DNA from: Bryum argenteum
Taxonomy: Eukaryota; Streptophyta; Bryopsida; Bryales; Bryaceae
Direction: 5' to 3'
Assembly: GCA_037043015.1 (NCBI GenBank)
Contig: CM073321.1
Location: forward strand, 8,142,001-8,206,000
DNA: 64,000 nucleotides
The notes beneath the pieces were generated by a model that did not search any database, had not been told where the DNA came from, and saw only the letters and a program-made list of their open reading frames with translations. Shown one piece after another: positions 1-12,914 of this stretch. Each line of letters begins with the position of its first letter. The first letter of the stretch is position 1. The position numbers and the translations under genes are program-made.

Positions 1-1950
1 TTATAAATTTGTATTTCAGTTTGTGTTAATGTACCTTTACTTTTAGTTACAATACAACTTAGAGATCTTCAATAATATTTTTACTTTTCGAAAATGTATG
101 TTTTCATTTGTAAGCATCAAACTGCTTAATTCTACTTATTCAAACGTTGTAGATAGAAGAGTGATTGCATTGCAAAATGGGGTTTGCATATGTCGCGCTT
201 TTACAATAGCTAACATTTGAAATACCGAGAGTATAAGTCAAACGGAATTATACTAATTTTATATAGAAGTTGTTTAGCGGAAATTTCATTCAAACAACAG
301 ACTGAGTTTTAATATAACTTAGAAAAATCAGGTGTTATTTGATTTTGTCACAAATTTTAATCAAAATGTATTCGTATGGATATTAAAGTTGTCGTAAAAA
401 AGTTACCGTTACTGCTACGATAGAACCGACGCAGGTAGATAAGTATATATTAACATAATATTATCCCGTAAAATAAGTCGATCGTATAATACAAATGACA
501 TGTATATCTAACTTAATATAAAATAAATATTTATGTTGAAAATTGTGTTTACGTATTTTTTTTATTATTTATTTATGGAAATTTGATTTATCATTTATAT
601 TTGAATATTATAAAATTCTATAAAATTCAAGAATAATTTTACTCTATTAAAATATATTATAATTTGTTCTTAAATTTATTTAAATTAAAAGACCCTGATT
701 GTTTTATTTTTTTACTTCTGTTTTTTCGTTTGATTTTAATGATTTTATAGAAAAATTTATGCTCAATTTGATGATTTATAACTGGTTTATGTATTTATAA
801 TATACATTGAATTATAAGTATTATCTTCGTGAATAAATATGTTTTCGATAAATATAACATGCAAAATGTTACACCCATAAAAAATTTATATCAATTGATA
901 CGTAATAAGCTAAAGACTATATTAAAGTTTACAATATTAGATGAATTTATTTTCAGAAAATATTAATTTTTTCTCAAAAGTTATATGAATGATTTAGTTT
1001 TCAAAAAGTTATAAAAATAAATAGTTATACTTTATTTAAAGCCTCAATAATCGTTATATCCTAATAACTTTAGATATAATATTTGTTACATCATTTTTGG
1101 TATGAAAATAATATTAAATTATTTGCTTTTCGATTATAGATAATAGTTTGATCAAATTTAGAGTAAAGTATACTTAAGTTAGTATTTAGTAAATAAGTAT
1201 GAACTTATATTAACATAATTCTTACTAAATTCGGTGATGTAATATAAGTATAATTAGGATTCAAACATTTTATAAGTAGTATTCTAATTTTTGTGTTTAT
1301 TTATTTTAAGCGTTAAAATATTCTAATCTAAGTACTTGGAAAATAACGTTCAGTAACCTACATATATTAGTACTGATAATTTCTAATAGAGGTATTCTAG
1401 GATTAAAATTGTTGTAAGTGCAATATTCAAAGTTTATTACCTACGTACAATATGTTGTGTCTTGTTAATTTATTTATTTACTAGATTTGTTGTGGTATAC
1501 TAAAATAAATATTACGTAAATGAAGTTTGATATGATAGCTATAATATATAAGAATTTCATTAAAAGTTGGTTTATTAAGATTCGAATCTAGATATTGTAA
1601 AGGAAATATTCTAAGATTTTAATTGAGTTATTTGATGATCAATATTCGAAGTTTAGTAACTTGTACAGTATATGTACTATTCTAGGTATGGAATAATTTA
1701 GTTATTTTGAATGCGTTATTGTATGATTCGATTTGAATTATTTTTATTTATTTATTTTGAGATTGATCTAAAGTGAATAATTTAGCACAACGTTAGAAAG
1801 TGTGATAGAAAGAGTAATAAATAATTTATTAGCCTATGTATAATTAAAATCTTAATCAATGATTTCGAAACAAATAAGTTAGTTGCATTACGGAATTATG
1901 TCTTCATTTTTTAATTAATATATTTCGTAATTAATTTATTTTGATCATTG
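1..1950. other. AT-rich gene-free stretch
   Basis: Strongly AT-rich sequence with stops in every frame. I see no gene, no RNA gene and no ordered repeat. It ends abruptly where a very GC-rich segment begins at about 1955, so the compositional change may mark an element edge. Confidence 0.6.
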
Positions 1951-1954
1951 GATT

Positions 1955-2470
1955 TATCTGGGGCAGCGGGCACCCCGGGCACCTCCGGGCACCCCCGAGC
2001 ACCCTTGGGCACCCTAGGGCTTCCCGGGCAGCAGCCCCACGCCGCCACGTCGCGCAGGGCAGGCCGGGCAGCGGGCGCCATGAAGGCGCTGGGCAGCCCG
2101 CCGCCCGTTGGCGCGAGCTTCCCGCCCAATTTCGAATGGGCTTCCCGCCTCGCATTGCCAGCCAGGGCCCTAGCCGGCTCGCTCCGCCAGCCAGCCCCCA
2201 GCCAGCGCTCCGCCAGCCTTCGGCAGCGCTTAAGCATGCCAGCGCTCCGCTCACGAGCAAGCCAGCGCTCCGGTCCTTCTACCTAGCACTCCGCTCCTTC
2301 TAGCCAGTGCTCCGCTCCTTCTAGCCAGCGCTCTTTCTAGCCAGCTCTCCGTCATGCCAGCGCTCCGCTCCTCGTCGTTGCGCGCCCTCTCCTGATCGTT
2401 TTGCTGCTCCCACCACTTCGCACAGCTCGCGCTTGCATTTGCTCTAGGTCGCGCTTGCATTTGGTGTGTG
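1955..2470 (+). promoter_or_regulatory. GC-rich leader/promoter-like segment with CGGGCA repeats
   Basis: A sharp GC-rich island inside AT-rich DNA. It is built of repeated GGGCACC/CCGGGCA units followed by CCAGCGCTCCG repeats. It lies upstream of the DUF7869-type gene on the same strand and resembles the GC-rich segment at 22.76-23.05 kb that precedes the methyltransferase-like gene in the 16.8-kb element. Overlapping open frames here are a by-product of GC content and are not called as genes. A promoter or 5' leader role is inferred from position only. Confidence 0.35.
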
Positions 2471-2639
2471 TTCCACGGTGTTCGTCAGTAAGCTAGGGTT
2501 TGTTCGTGCTGTGTATCAGGTACGCCATTTCCATACGCAATTGCAATTCCATGCGCAATTGCATTGTTATTTCATCTTGCTCTTTGCGACCTCCCCGCGC
2601 GATTCATTTTACCTTACTAGAAATACTAGAATCACAGTG

Positions 2640-3690
2640 TGCATTTAGATCGATGCCTGTGCATTTAGGTCCCAAAATCAGGTATTTCCTATTTCACGAG
2701 CTAAACCCACAGCTTTTAGGTCGCAGCCTGCTAAACGCACAGCTTTTAGGTCGCAGCATGCTAAACGCACAGCTTTAGGTAGCTGCCTGCTAAACGCACA
2801 GATTTTAGGTCGCTACCCGCTAAACGCACGGTGTATACGTCGATGCTTGTTTAACACAGTGTTTAGGTCGCTACTTGATAAACGCACAGTGGTTAGGACT
2901 CTCCCGTCTTAACGCAGTGTTAGCTCGCTGTCTGCTAAACGCACATTGTATAGGTCAATGTCTGCTAAACACAATGTGTTTAGGTCGCTGTCTGCAAAAC
3001 GCACATTGTATATGGCAATGTCTTCTAAACGCACAGTCTGTTTAGGTCGCTGTCTACTAAACGCACATTGTTTAGGTCACTGTTTGCTAAACGCACATTG
3101 TATAGGTCAATGTCTGCTAAATGCAGTGTGTTTAGGTCGCTACCTGCTTAACGCACAGATACTAGGTCGGTGCCCGGTAAATACACGGTGTGTATGTCGA
3201 TGCCTATTTAACTTAGAGGTAAATACACGGTGTGTATGTCGATGCCTATTTAACTTCATGTCACCTCCAACCAAACGTAGTGTTCAGGTCGCTCTCTTAT
3301 AACGAACAGTTTTCAGGTCACTGCTTGCTATTCAATTAGTGACTAGGTCCCTGCCTGCTAAGCGCACTGTGTTGGTCTCTGCGTGTTTAACGCAGTGTTT
3401 AGGTCGCTGCCTCCTAAACGCACAGCTGTAAGTACTCTCGGATCTGAACGCAGTGTTAGGTCGCTTCTTGCTAAACGCATAGTGTTTAGGTCGCTGCCTG
3501 CTAAACAGGCAATTTTCAGGTCGATCCCAACTAGAGGCAGTGGTTAGGTCGCTGTCTGATAAACGCAGTGTTTAGGTCGATCCCAAATAGATGCAGTGGT
3601 TAGGTCGCTGTCTGCTAAATGCAGAGTGTTTAGATTGCTGCCTGGTAAACGCGATCTGTTTAGGTCGATGCCTCCTAAACGCACGGTATT
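2640..3690 (+). repeat. Degenerate ~30-bp minisatellite with TTTAGGTCG core
   Basis: About 30 imperfect head-to-tail units of roughly 30 bp. A typical unit is TTTAGGTCGCTGCCTG followed by CTAAACGCACAGTG. The core TTTAGGTCG returns downstream of the DUF7869-type gene as paired, inverted half-sites around 6913-6932 and as further copies near 7480-7515. The array lies between the GC-rich leader and the first exon, so it may be transcribed as 5' leader or intron. Confidence 0.8.
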
Positions 3691-3949
3691 TATTTAAGTT
3701 ATTGTTTCCAGCTATGTCCACAGTCTGATGGTTTAGATCGTTCCTATTTGATGTCAAATGATAATTTATAAGCTAGTATATTAGGTAGGAAATTAAATCC
3801 AGTCGAGCTAAATACTACTTCCATAGGTTTTTCTCAGCATGTTCTAAGGTTTCATCTTTGCGTGTTCATTTCCACTAAAGGTTATTTGAATCTTTTGTAA
3901 TGTTGTATAGCATATTCACGGAGCTATAATCAGGGTGTGACCGCTCTAC

Positions 3950-6885
3950 ATGGCGAGTAGTGCGTCCGATGACGACTGGGACAATCGAGGTCTTTCTTCA
4001 CAGGTATTATAATCTTCACGGCTTTGTTTCCATCAACGTCTATGGTGGTTCCTTGTTTAACATAATTGTTTTTTGGTTATTAGGATTTGGAAGATGTTGA
4101 GCTCGTTCTGCCGGATCGATTGAAGGATTGTCCTGGACTCCCGAGATGCAAATGGATAACCAAATTTGTGACACTATTGAATCCTGGACTGGCCATTGCT
4201 GCAGAGGGTATTTGTCAAAGTGTGGGGTCTGATTGTGTACTGGGCTCCGATGACGAGCCTTTGCGAGATGATCAAGTAGTTGTTCAGATCGTAAAGTGCT
4301 TGGATTTAGAGTTTCTGCCTTCTGATACAATATTTCAGTCATTAAAATGGGATCTCAGCCACACTATTCATGACGGTTGGTCTTTACTTGATCATTTGCA
4401 TCGGAAGCAATACAATATTGCGGTTTATGCTCGTGATCAACCGAAGAGGAAAGGGGTTTGACCGTATACTTTGGGAGAAAGACATCCTAAGATCCACAGA
4501 ACTAGGAGGGAAGAGCAACTATTGACCGTAGAGTCTGTCAATTTGGTTGCGAGTATGAAGTGTTGCAGTAAAAATTGCTGTCAGCCATTCCCTCGCCAAA
4601 AGATTCTGACATTGAGAAAGCAAATGTACGAGTCTTCAGATTTTAAGTTCAAGGCGCACTTTAAGATTGATGTACATCATCGATTTCATAAAACTGCTGA
4701 CGGAAGTATGATGGTTACAACGGAAGGTATTGATATTTGTGCTCGAGCTTGGCAGAATATTACTAGAGTTTCTTCTGCAACGTTTTACAGAAAGAAAGGA
4801 GAGGCGGCTGCTGGTTTACGGGCTCGACATCACGGGAATGTTGGCTCGAAGAAACCACGACTACATGTGAAGCAAGCTGCTGCAACGCTGAAAGTGTTAA
4901 TCGACAACGCAGCTGATCATATGCCGCACAAAGCAAAGATGCTGAGTAATGGACTCAAAGTAGTATCACGGTCATTGCCTTCCTCCTTCAAATGGAAAGA
5001 TACGATCCCTGATATCAATCTCATCAACGAGAGGTTGGGGCTGAAATTCATTGCGCAAAGTACTCTCAACAAGATTAGGCGAACAATATTCTTCGAGTAT
5101 TCGAAGAAAGCACCCAAAGACAATTTTGCGCAATGTGCAACGTGTGATAAACTTGAGACCATGATCAAGTCCATGGTGCCAGATTCAAGTGAAGAGAATA
5201 TGTGGATCAAAAAGCTTAAACTGCACTTGGACCATTAGCAAACACATCGTGAGTATTATTATACAAACTGCTCTTTATCTATTCAAAGGCCCAAAGATGT
5301 TCTCTGCATTATCCACGACAAAATGGATCATGCGAAAACGGCTTGTCCTTTGTTCTCTCACAAAACAAAAACAAATAATGCGCTTATGAAACTTCCTATT
5401 GCTGTGACGGGAATGATTGCTCACGGGCATTGCGATGTTCGTTATACTCACTATGGACTTGACATTTATCCGAGTGATTGCAATCACACTGTTGGATCTA
5501 TTTTGAAGCTTCTCCGAGATTTAGAAGGAATTCCGATATCACATTCCAAATCATTGTTTGCTAGATCTAGAACGCATCCTTTGTTTGAGGCATTGCTTGT
5601 CGGAAAAGATGCTTGTTTGAACTCTCTTTTGCCTGAGAGTGAGTCATCAGGTGCTACGGAATCCCTTCCTCCAGTTTTACATGTGCAACTTGACAACGCC
5701 GCCTCCGATAACAAGAATCGATTCATGTTTTGCTTTTGGTCCCTTCTGGTACATATGGGCGTTTTCCGTGAAATTTACGTCAATTTTCTTTTAGTTGGAC
5801 ATACTCATGAAGATATTGACGCTTTGTTTGGACGTTGGAGTATGATTTTAAAGGAGAACGACTATTTGACGATTCCTCTTCTGATGAAATCCTTCATGGA
5901 CGCTGAGGCACTTCCAGTTATTCCGCATCTGATTGAGGAGATTCCCGATTTCAAAGGATATATCAAGGATTTCATCGCTTCTAAAGACGAAGTTCTTGTT
6001 GGTCATTCGGAAGGGCAACAATTTAAATTTTTCAAACATGACAACGGGTGGCCCATGATGAAGTACAAGATGTTATGTTCTGACAATGAGTGGCTTCCAT
6101 CGACTAGTGAAGGAATAAAATTGTGGAAAGAGAATTCTATTACTGGTATGCCTCTATTGCCTACGGGAGAAATGAAGCCTCTAGCGTCAATTCCTATAAA
6201 GAATCTCGATGAAATTGTGAAAGGTATATCAGGTTTTATTAAGTTGTGGGAAACTTCATGTGCCCAAGACTTGTCAGGAGAGTTTCGTCGACGACATGAT
6301 TCCGTTTTACGATATTGGCGTGCAGTCAATGATTTATTGTTGGCGCCCATGGAGGTTTCTTCTACTTTGAAGAATGGATGTTGGCCTTTGTCTCGAGTAC
6401 CGTTGATTCGAGAATATCTGAACACTGGCGAATTACGCGAGGAATATGGGCAAGACCCCCATTATATTGGCCGCTTGTGTGATAAACCAAGGGAGTCATT
6501 TCGCGTTGGTCCAGATGTATTTGCCGACTACTTTTTGGCTTTACGTCCTGCAGATGGAGATGCTCGACCCTTTTGGATTGCGAGGGCTTTGACTGATTTT
6601 GATGTAGATCGCAACAATCCGGGATGTATTCAAATTCAATTTTTTAAACCTTTTAGCAAGCGTGCTCTTGTTCAAGATACCTATGTTGGCTGGGACACAC
6701 AGAAGAACTTTAAATGGGTCTTTGATGACAGCCATGACCCGGTCTGGCTTTATGCAGGTGCTATTTTTACAGCATGGAAATCGAGTGCCAAAGCTGGTTC
6801 TCAACGTCCAACAATCTCAATATCTGAGCAACAGGTTACTATCATCAAACAAAGTATTCTTTGTTTTGAGGGCAAGGAGGAATAA
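3950..6885 (+). pseudogene. DUF7869-type transposase-like gene, copy 1 (two in-frame stops)
   Basis: Probable first exon is ATG at 3950 to CAG at 4003, followed by an intron with acceptor TTATTAG at 4083. From 4084 to 6885 there is one continuous frame of about 930 codons, broken only by TGA (4459-4461) and TAG (5236-5238). Either could be a single C-to-T change from CGA and CAG. Conserved features shared with the copy at 16.6-19.5 kb are a cysteine cluster CCSKNCCQPFPR (about 4561-4596), a CATCDKL motif (about 5130), HDKMDHAKT (about 5314), QLDNAASDNKNR (about 5686) and GHTHEDIDALFGRW (about 5797). The spaced acidic residues look like a DDE/RNase H-type active site; this is inference. DUF7869 assignment is from family memory. 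A near-intact frame suggests recent loss of coding capacity. Confidence 0.75.
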
Positions 6886-7130
6886 GATTTTTGATCACTC
6901 AAGACATTGGTATTTAGGTCACGTCGACCTAAATAGTCAATCGCGGCTTTAGCTATTTTGAATATTTTGAAGGACAAAGTGGATAAGAGCAACAAAGTAT
7001 TATGGGTTTTGAGGAGGAGAAGGAATAAACATTTCGATCACTGAAGGCATTGGTATTTAGCTCACGTCAATCTAAATAGTCAATCGCGGCTTTAGCTAGT
7101 ATGGAGGACAAAGTGGGCAAGAGCTCGTCC
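6865..7130 (+). repeat. Two-copy tandem duplication (~141 bp) with inverted TTTAGGTC sites
   Basis: The 3' end of the DUF7869-type gene and its flank are duplicated in tandem. The unit GAGGAATAAG...GATCACT...AGACATTGGTATTTAGGTC...GTCAATCGCGGCTTTAGCT...GGACAAAGTGG occurs near 6870 and again near 7011. The first copy holds an inverted pair TATTTAGGTC / GACCTAAATA around a 5-bp spacer. The second copy has the same pair with two substitutions. Confidence 0.75.
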
Positions 7131-7849
7131 ATAATTTTTTCTCGAATTGGATTTAAGCTCAGTAACGTTGAAGTTGATTAGAGTTTTCTCGTTCTGGGCA
7201 GAATCAGATAAGTAGGCTGGTGTAATTTTTTTGTAGTAGAACTGTATTGTAACTGATATTTTAGATAGAATCGTATGTTTAGAACAATATGTAATATTTG
7301 ACATTGTTATGATTTCTCATTTTAATGTGTTTTCCGTTCTGATGTGCTATTCTTTTTAGATTAGATATGGAATGTGTTTTGACCATTCCAAATATATGTT
7401 CTCAATATAGTTGAGTTTCTTGTTTTAATGGGATGTTTTGCTTATATTAGAGAGTTTTGAGTTTCTTGTTTTGCGCTTTAGGTCGACCTGAAGTCCTTTT
7501 TGTGGGATTTAGGTCGACGATAATAGAAATATTCTCACTTTAACGAAATATGTTATTTGATTATATTTTGAATATTCCCATTATAATGAATTACGTGTTT
7601 TCTGAGAAAAAGACGCATGGATCATTTGTGACAGAAGCGTCCTCAAACTCTAGTAGAGTGGAGAACGAAGCTAATTCTCCCTTGGCAACAAGCTTTTATT
7701 TTAAGTACGTACGAAAAAAGAAAACATTGTAGATTGTGAAAATTGCATACGTTGTACAAAATTTATTAATATTGTGTAGCAAATTGAATGCATACGGGAA
7801 TAAAAGTCGCTTAATAGTGACTTTGCCCAGCAATCTTATGAATATGTGA
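7131..7849. other. Non-coding stretch after copy 1
   Basis: AT-rich with no supported gene. It contains further isolated TTTAGGTCGACCT-like sites at about 7478-7515, the last signs of the motif that marks the upstream gene. Confidence 0.5.
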
Positions 7850-10239
7850 GCTTTTAATGAACTTTGGACTTGCATTAGAAGCAAGATAGTTGCCGAATGC
7901 CTTCTCCCTTAAGAGCACCCTCCACTTCTTGACATACGCCGATGGCTTTAGGACAACACTACACCACTCAATGTTGAGGTTCTTGTTGTCAATCAGTTTC
8001 TGCAATTCACTTTGCAGTGATTGCTCGAGCTGTGTAAAAAGAAAACATGTTAGAAATTAAAAGTACCAGATGAACTCAAATATTGTAAACACGTAACAAA
8101 AATGCAAGTTACTTGTGCCCAAAAAGAAGCGCAATGTAGAAATGCAACCAAAAAATTTATCTTTTATTGGACGTTCTTCTGGGAAGTGAAAAGATTGTCG
8201 AGCTTCGTTTGGTGCACTCCACCATTGCAGCCACTTCCCCTTGAAATCAAAATGAATATTGGTAGTGGCTACCATGTGTAAGCGATTGAGCGTCATGTCG
8301 CGTTGAAGGTTTTGGCTTCAATGAAAATAAATCTGCACATAAGAGAGATTGACAATGTTGACATGAGTAATGGAACATATTGACTATTAGATTCAAGTCG
8401 AAACTAAAAGGAGAGCCATGTATACCTCTTTCGAAAATACTTTCTCGAGTTTGTTATTAGCAACGGCGACCATCTTGTCAAAATCCTTTCCACGAATTGA
8501 TTTGATTTCTGTTTTGATGGAGCTATCCATGGCACTCTATACTCTTGGTCCTGTTTGTTTATCTTTTGGAACAGTGGCGAAGTATGTGGTTTCAGCATCG
8601 TCTGATGCTTCCGCTAACCTCCTCTGTGAAGCAAACAAACTAAAGTGAGAATATGTGTAGTAGTAAATATTAGGTATAACATTTAAGTACACACATAGTG
8701 AATTCACCGCGTATAAAATTTTTACAAAGACGTCAATTATAACAGGATATTGAGTATCCTTTTTAGCTTTGGTGCTCTTGCAGATCCTGTAATCCTCCGG
8801 AGAAATGAGATCCTTAAAATCTTCAAGTTTCAATTTTATGAACTTCCTCATGCGTTGCAGTTTTGCACAAAAAGCTATCTTCAACATGTTCATGTTTGGA
8901 AGACCTACAAAGTATGATCAGAGTTGAGATTACTACAAATTAAAAGAGTATAAAATAAAATGGTCTGGAGAGATGAAATATTTACTTACCAGTTTATGTC
9001 GTTCATAGCATCAAGAAGCAGATTGTTCTCTCCACAAGCATCAAGTATGATGGAGTGAACCGAAATGTATCACGACGGATCTTTCTTGTGGTACCTTTCT
9101 ATGTGTCGCATCCATGCTATAACATGGTGGTTACCTTCGTACACATAGAAGTACTTGTCACTCAGGTGGTGGAGATCTGGATCGCATCGCACCGTCTTTT
9201 CAAACTCATCGTTTGCTTTCCTCCAAAGCGGGTTCGTCTAGAGTTCATCTCCTAAGTCAACAAGTTTTTCTCTGCCGTTCCTATCGAATGGGGAGACGTA
9301 CATAACCTGATCGCCTTCACAATAACCATTGTTGAACTCGTTCTCCAGTTTCCTAACGTCTTATTCTGAGATCGGAAGAACCTTCGGATAACAAACGAGG
9401 CAATACAGAGGAATAAGCATACAAGACTTCTTAACAGGTTTGTAACGTAACGTGTTAATGATTGCAATCGAATCACTCTTGTGAATCATGCGCATCTCGT
9501 TCGCCCTCCATTCTGGATCCTTGTTTTGAAAATGTGAGGGCATGTACACGATGCCGACGTTGACGCTTCCGGGCACTGTAGGTTCTTCGTCATCGCAAAG
9601 GGATTCGTGTTTACACTGAGTTTGGGTTGATTGGGGAGGATGTTCAGCTTCCGAGTGATGATCTGCATTGCACATGCCTCCCACATCTTCGCGTGGTGGA
9701 AGAAATCTTTCAACAACAAGGTTGAGTTCATCTTGAGCAGGAGCTGGAACCGTTTTGTCGATAACATGAAGTTTGGTCTCTTGTTCTTTGTGCAGGGATG
9801 GGTCTTGGGAGATTCTCATCTGACAAATCAGAGTACCAAATTCAACAACGCACCAAAAGAATAAGAATATATCAAAAAGTAAATAAAATACAAAGAGACT
9901 TAAAAAGCCGTTTTATAATCAAAATATATAAATGTATCATATAATCTTAGTGTCTACCTACTTCGTTTTAGATTTGGCTGCAAGTCGCGGAGAGCGTCGA
10001 GGTGCGATTCTGGCTAAAGACTTTGCTTCAAGACAACGAGCTTTCTCTTAAACGTAATACTGTCTCATGTAATTCGCTCTTGCAATCCGATCAGCGTCAT
10101 CTTTGAGAGTGTGAAAGAGAGGAGATGCATCAGAGGCGATTAAAGGGACAGCGGACAACCCTATGCCTAATCGACGGGACTCCACGAGAGCCATGACTCG
10201 AGCTCTCATGGCGGATAAGTCACTATCAGCATAAGACAC
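7850..10239 (-). pseudogene. Decayed ParB/sulfiredoxin-fold-like gene, multi-exon
   Basis: Read on the minus strand from 10239 down to about 7850. Coding pieces follow one another across GT-AG-type junctions. They are an N-terminal piece ending in a basic APRRSPRLAAKSK stretch (10239-9961), a 9819-8995 piece, an 8893-8410 piece, a WLQWWSAPNEARQ piece (8290-8130) and a final piece rich in KKWRVLLREKAFG (8035-7850). The diagnostic segment is YFYVYEGNHHVIAWMRH (about 9150-9106). It resembles the ParB/Srx-like G-x-H-R nucleotide-binding motif, with His in place of Arg. At least four in-frame stops interrupt otherwise continuous coding, for example after DEL, after DPS and after PRV. One of them falls where a Trp would fit. 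The gene converges on the DUF7869-type gene. A second ParB-like gene sits beside the second DUF7869 copy at 26 kb. Confidence 0.5.
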
Positions 10240-12060
10240 CTCATCTCGGTCGACGTCAACTTCCTTAAATGGGTCCTACAAAACCACTCATAAGGATCAA
10301 TAAGCCAAATATCAACAAGGTTTGAAAGCAAGGAACAAAAAAGCTAAATAGTATCAATTCAAACAATCAGGTCATGTACTTGGTTGTAAGGTGAACCCAT
10401 TTTGAGTAGAAAATTCAAAATTCAAAGCATCATACTAGCGAATCAAAAAATAAACGACCAACTCGAAGCATTAGACTAGCGAATCAAAATATAAACGACC
10501 AACATCAATCCAAATTAGAACAACTATGAACACCGTCTATCCACACTCAGGTCATCAGCCATGAATCACACTCTACACATCATTATCCCATGATGAATTT
10601 GACCACGACATAATATTCCCCTCAGTTCCAACGACCTGAGCGAGACCTCGAACTGCTGCAGTGCAACCTCCATGACAAGAATTCAAATGAAAACAACCAC
10701 CTGCTTCCAACCCCGCAAATAACTTCTAATCCGACTCCGATACGAATAGAAGAATCAAGCCAATAAGTGCATCAGCACAGGGGATTGGCGTCAATTCCAA
10801 GGAGCTCAATCATCAAGAATTCACACATAACCGGACGAGAAGTCACACAAAACCGGACAAGATGTCACACAAAACCGGACAAGAAGTCACATAACACAGC
10901 CTTGTGCTTGCATCTCCGCCAGACTTGCGTCAACGCAACTCTAGAGAGTCGACGATGGCACATGGAAAACGATAACAAACACCCAATAGAAGCTGCAACC
11001 CGGCAAATTACCTCCCACCAGCCCCACCTACATCGACAACAATCAATCCGGAAGGTGCAGCAATGTGGAGACTGGCGTGACTTCGGAGTGCAAGACCATT
11101 ACGAATTCCGCCATCATCGACAACAAGGGCGACCTTGAATTGCTGCGAGGCAACCTCCATGGCAAAAATTCACACGAACCAGAAAAGAATTCACACAAAC
11201 CAGCCAAAAGCTAGGATCTCCGTCAGACTTGCGTCCACGCAAGTCTACACACTCGAGGAAGAATCAGAGTAAAACGATGACAAGAAATCACTACAAGCTG
11301 CATCACGGCACTTCCAATCAGAGCCCCATAAGCAAATTTCCATACGCAGTCAGGAATCACGCCGATGGGTGCAGGAGCAGCAGAGCAGATTGCTATGAAG
11401 TTCGTGTGACAAACCATCACCAAGCTTGCCATTTGCCACTCCAGCGCGACCTCGTACTAAGGGTTTTTGGCAATTAAGCGGCCACACATTATAAACACAG
11501 ATTCATTTTAGGATAGGCATGCTCGACGATACATAGACCCTTAGCCACCAACTGAAGGTGTGATGAAGGAGTTTTTCTTGTTATACATATCTTGAAGCAC
11601 GATGAGTAGAACAATTCTAGCTCAGCCCGCGTCTTCACAGCTTCGCGTGGGGCATATCGATGGGCCATGTAGAATGCAGAGAAAAAAGTGGAGTCTCTTG
11701 ATTGGGAACTCACATTCTCCAGATTCTCTTCGACGTGCTTCTCTCCTCGCAGTAGTGGTAGCTCTTCTTGGACCTTGTTTGCCATCGTTTCTTCTTCTTC
11801 GAAGATTGGATTTCTCTCCTAAAATATTTATGAAACACAGATTACATAGACTAAATATCCTTTCGGTTTCGGTGCTAAACACGCTTGTGGGTCAAAATCC
11901 TTTTCATCTAAGCCCTGCATTCTAGCTTTCGCCATTATACTCTTGTCAACGCAAATCTTTGACACTCTAAAACTAAAACTTTGCCCAGCGTTTCGACTCC
12001 CCATTGAGGCGGCGTAATTGTTCAAGTATTTTAGGGTTCAAAACTATCTCATAAGATTCC
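10240..12060. repeat. Non-coding region with degenerate duplicated segments
   Basis: No convincing gene. Within 10620-11440 a module is repeated at about 470-bp distance. It includes an AACTGCTGC(A/G)..GCAACCTCCATG block (10651 and 11135), a block of ACACAAAACCGGACAAGA-like short tandem units (10818-10895) and a TCTCCG(C/T)CAGACTTGCGTC block (10912 and 11218). The rest has only short unsupported frames. Confidence 0.45.
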
Positions 12061-12185
12061 GCTCCTTCGAACACATGCGATAGAACAGCGATGAGCCCCG
12101 GTCCGCCGAGCAAACGCCGCTGGTCGAGAGTTTCGAAGCCCGTCAGACTCCGCCGCCCTCAGTACAGCTCACGGTGCATCAGCCC

Positions 12186-12256
12186 TACCCGGATTGAGCT
12201 TTTCCCATCCATGGTAGATACCCGGATCGGCCTTATACCCATCCACGGTAGATAGG
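12186..12256 (+). repeat. 34-bp direct tandem duplication
   Basis: Two adjacent imperfect copies of ACCCGGAT...CCCATCCA(T/C)GGTAGAT in a short GC-richer patch. No coding is supported around it. Confidence 0.6.
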
Positions 12257-12914
12257 TTCCGATCTCTACTCGGGGCCGGCACTCGCTTCATGACACTTTT
12301 TTATTTATACCCACGACCTAATTCGGGTCTATACCCTTGCACTCTACTTATTTCTATGTCGGGGGCTCTTTTATGTTTGAATCTCTACCCTGAATGTTTA
12401 CATAAATCTATATTACCAATTTTGAACAGATTATTACCACTCAAAGTTTCTATATACTATTTGTTATTGTTGTAACGTACTATTGTAGATCCTGTATTCA
12501 TCTTTGACATTGTAACTAAAGAAGCAACATTATTCATCACGTAATAAGTTGATATAAGACTACCTCAACCTTGATTTGCTAAGCATTGGCCACTACTTCT
12601 TCACTCAGAAACTATTCAAATACTTTTGTTTGACTACTGTATTATAGACTTGTCAATTGTACACTCTGTAATAATCTTATCCACACCGTGTTTAGTACTT
12701 ACATGCATCAGTAACACCTTACTTAGTCACTACAATCAATACTAAAAAAATTTATATGTATAAAAACAAATTAGACATACATTCAATAGTTGGTCATATT
12801 CTTCTTAGTACACCAATACTAAATCTAAATCTACCTTTTCCAATACTACCTTTTCCTTGATGAAAACATAATCGCATTTTTAATCTACGGGGGTGATGCT
12901 AAAATATGCCCTGT

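Noticed and set aside
1911-2303. Several overlapping open frames of 108-120 codons on both strands
   Set aside because: All lie in a very GC-rich, low-complexity segment where stop codons are rare; products are Ala/Pro/Arg-rich with no domain.
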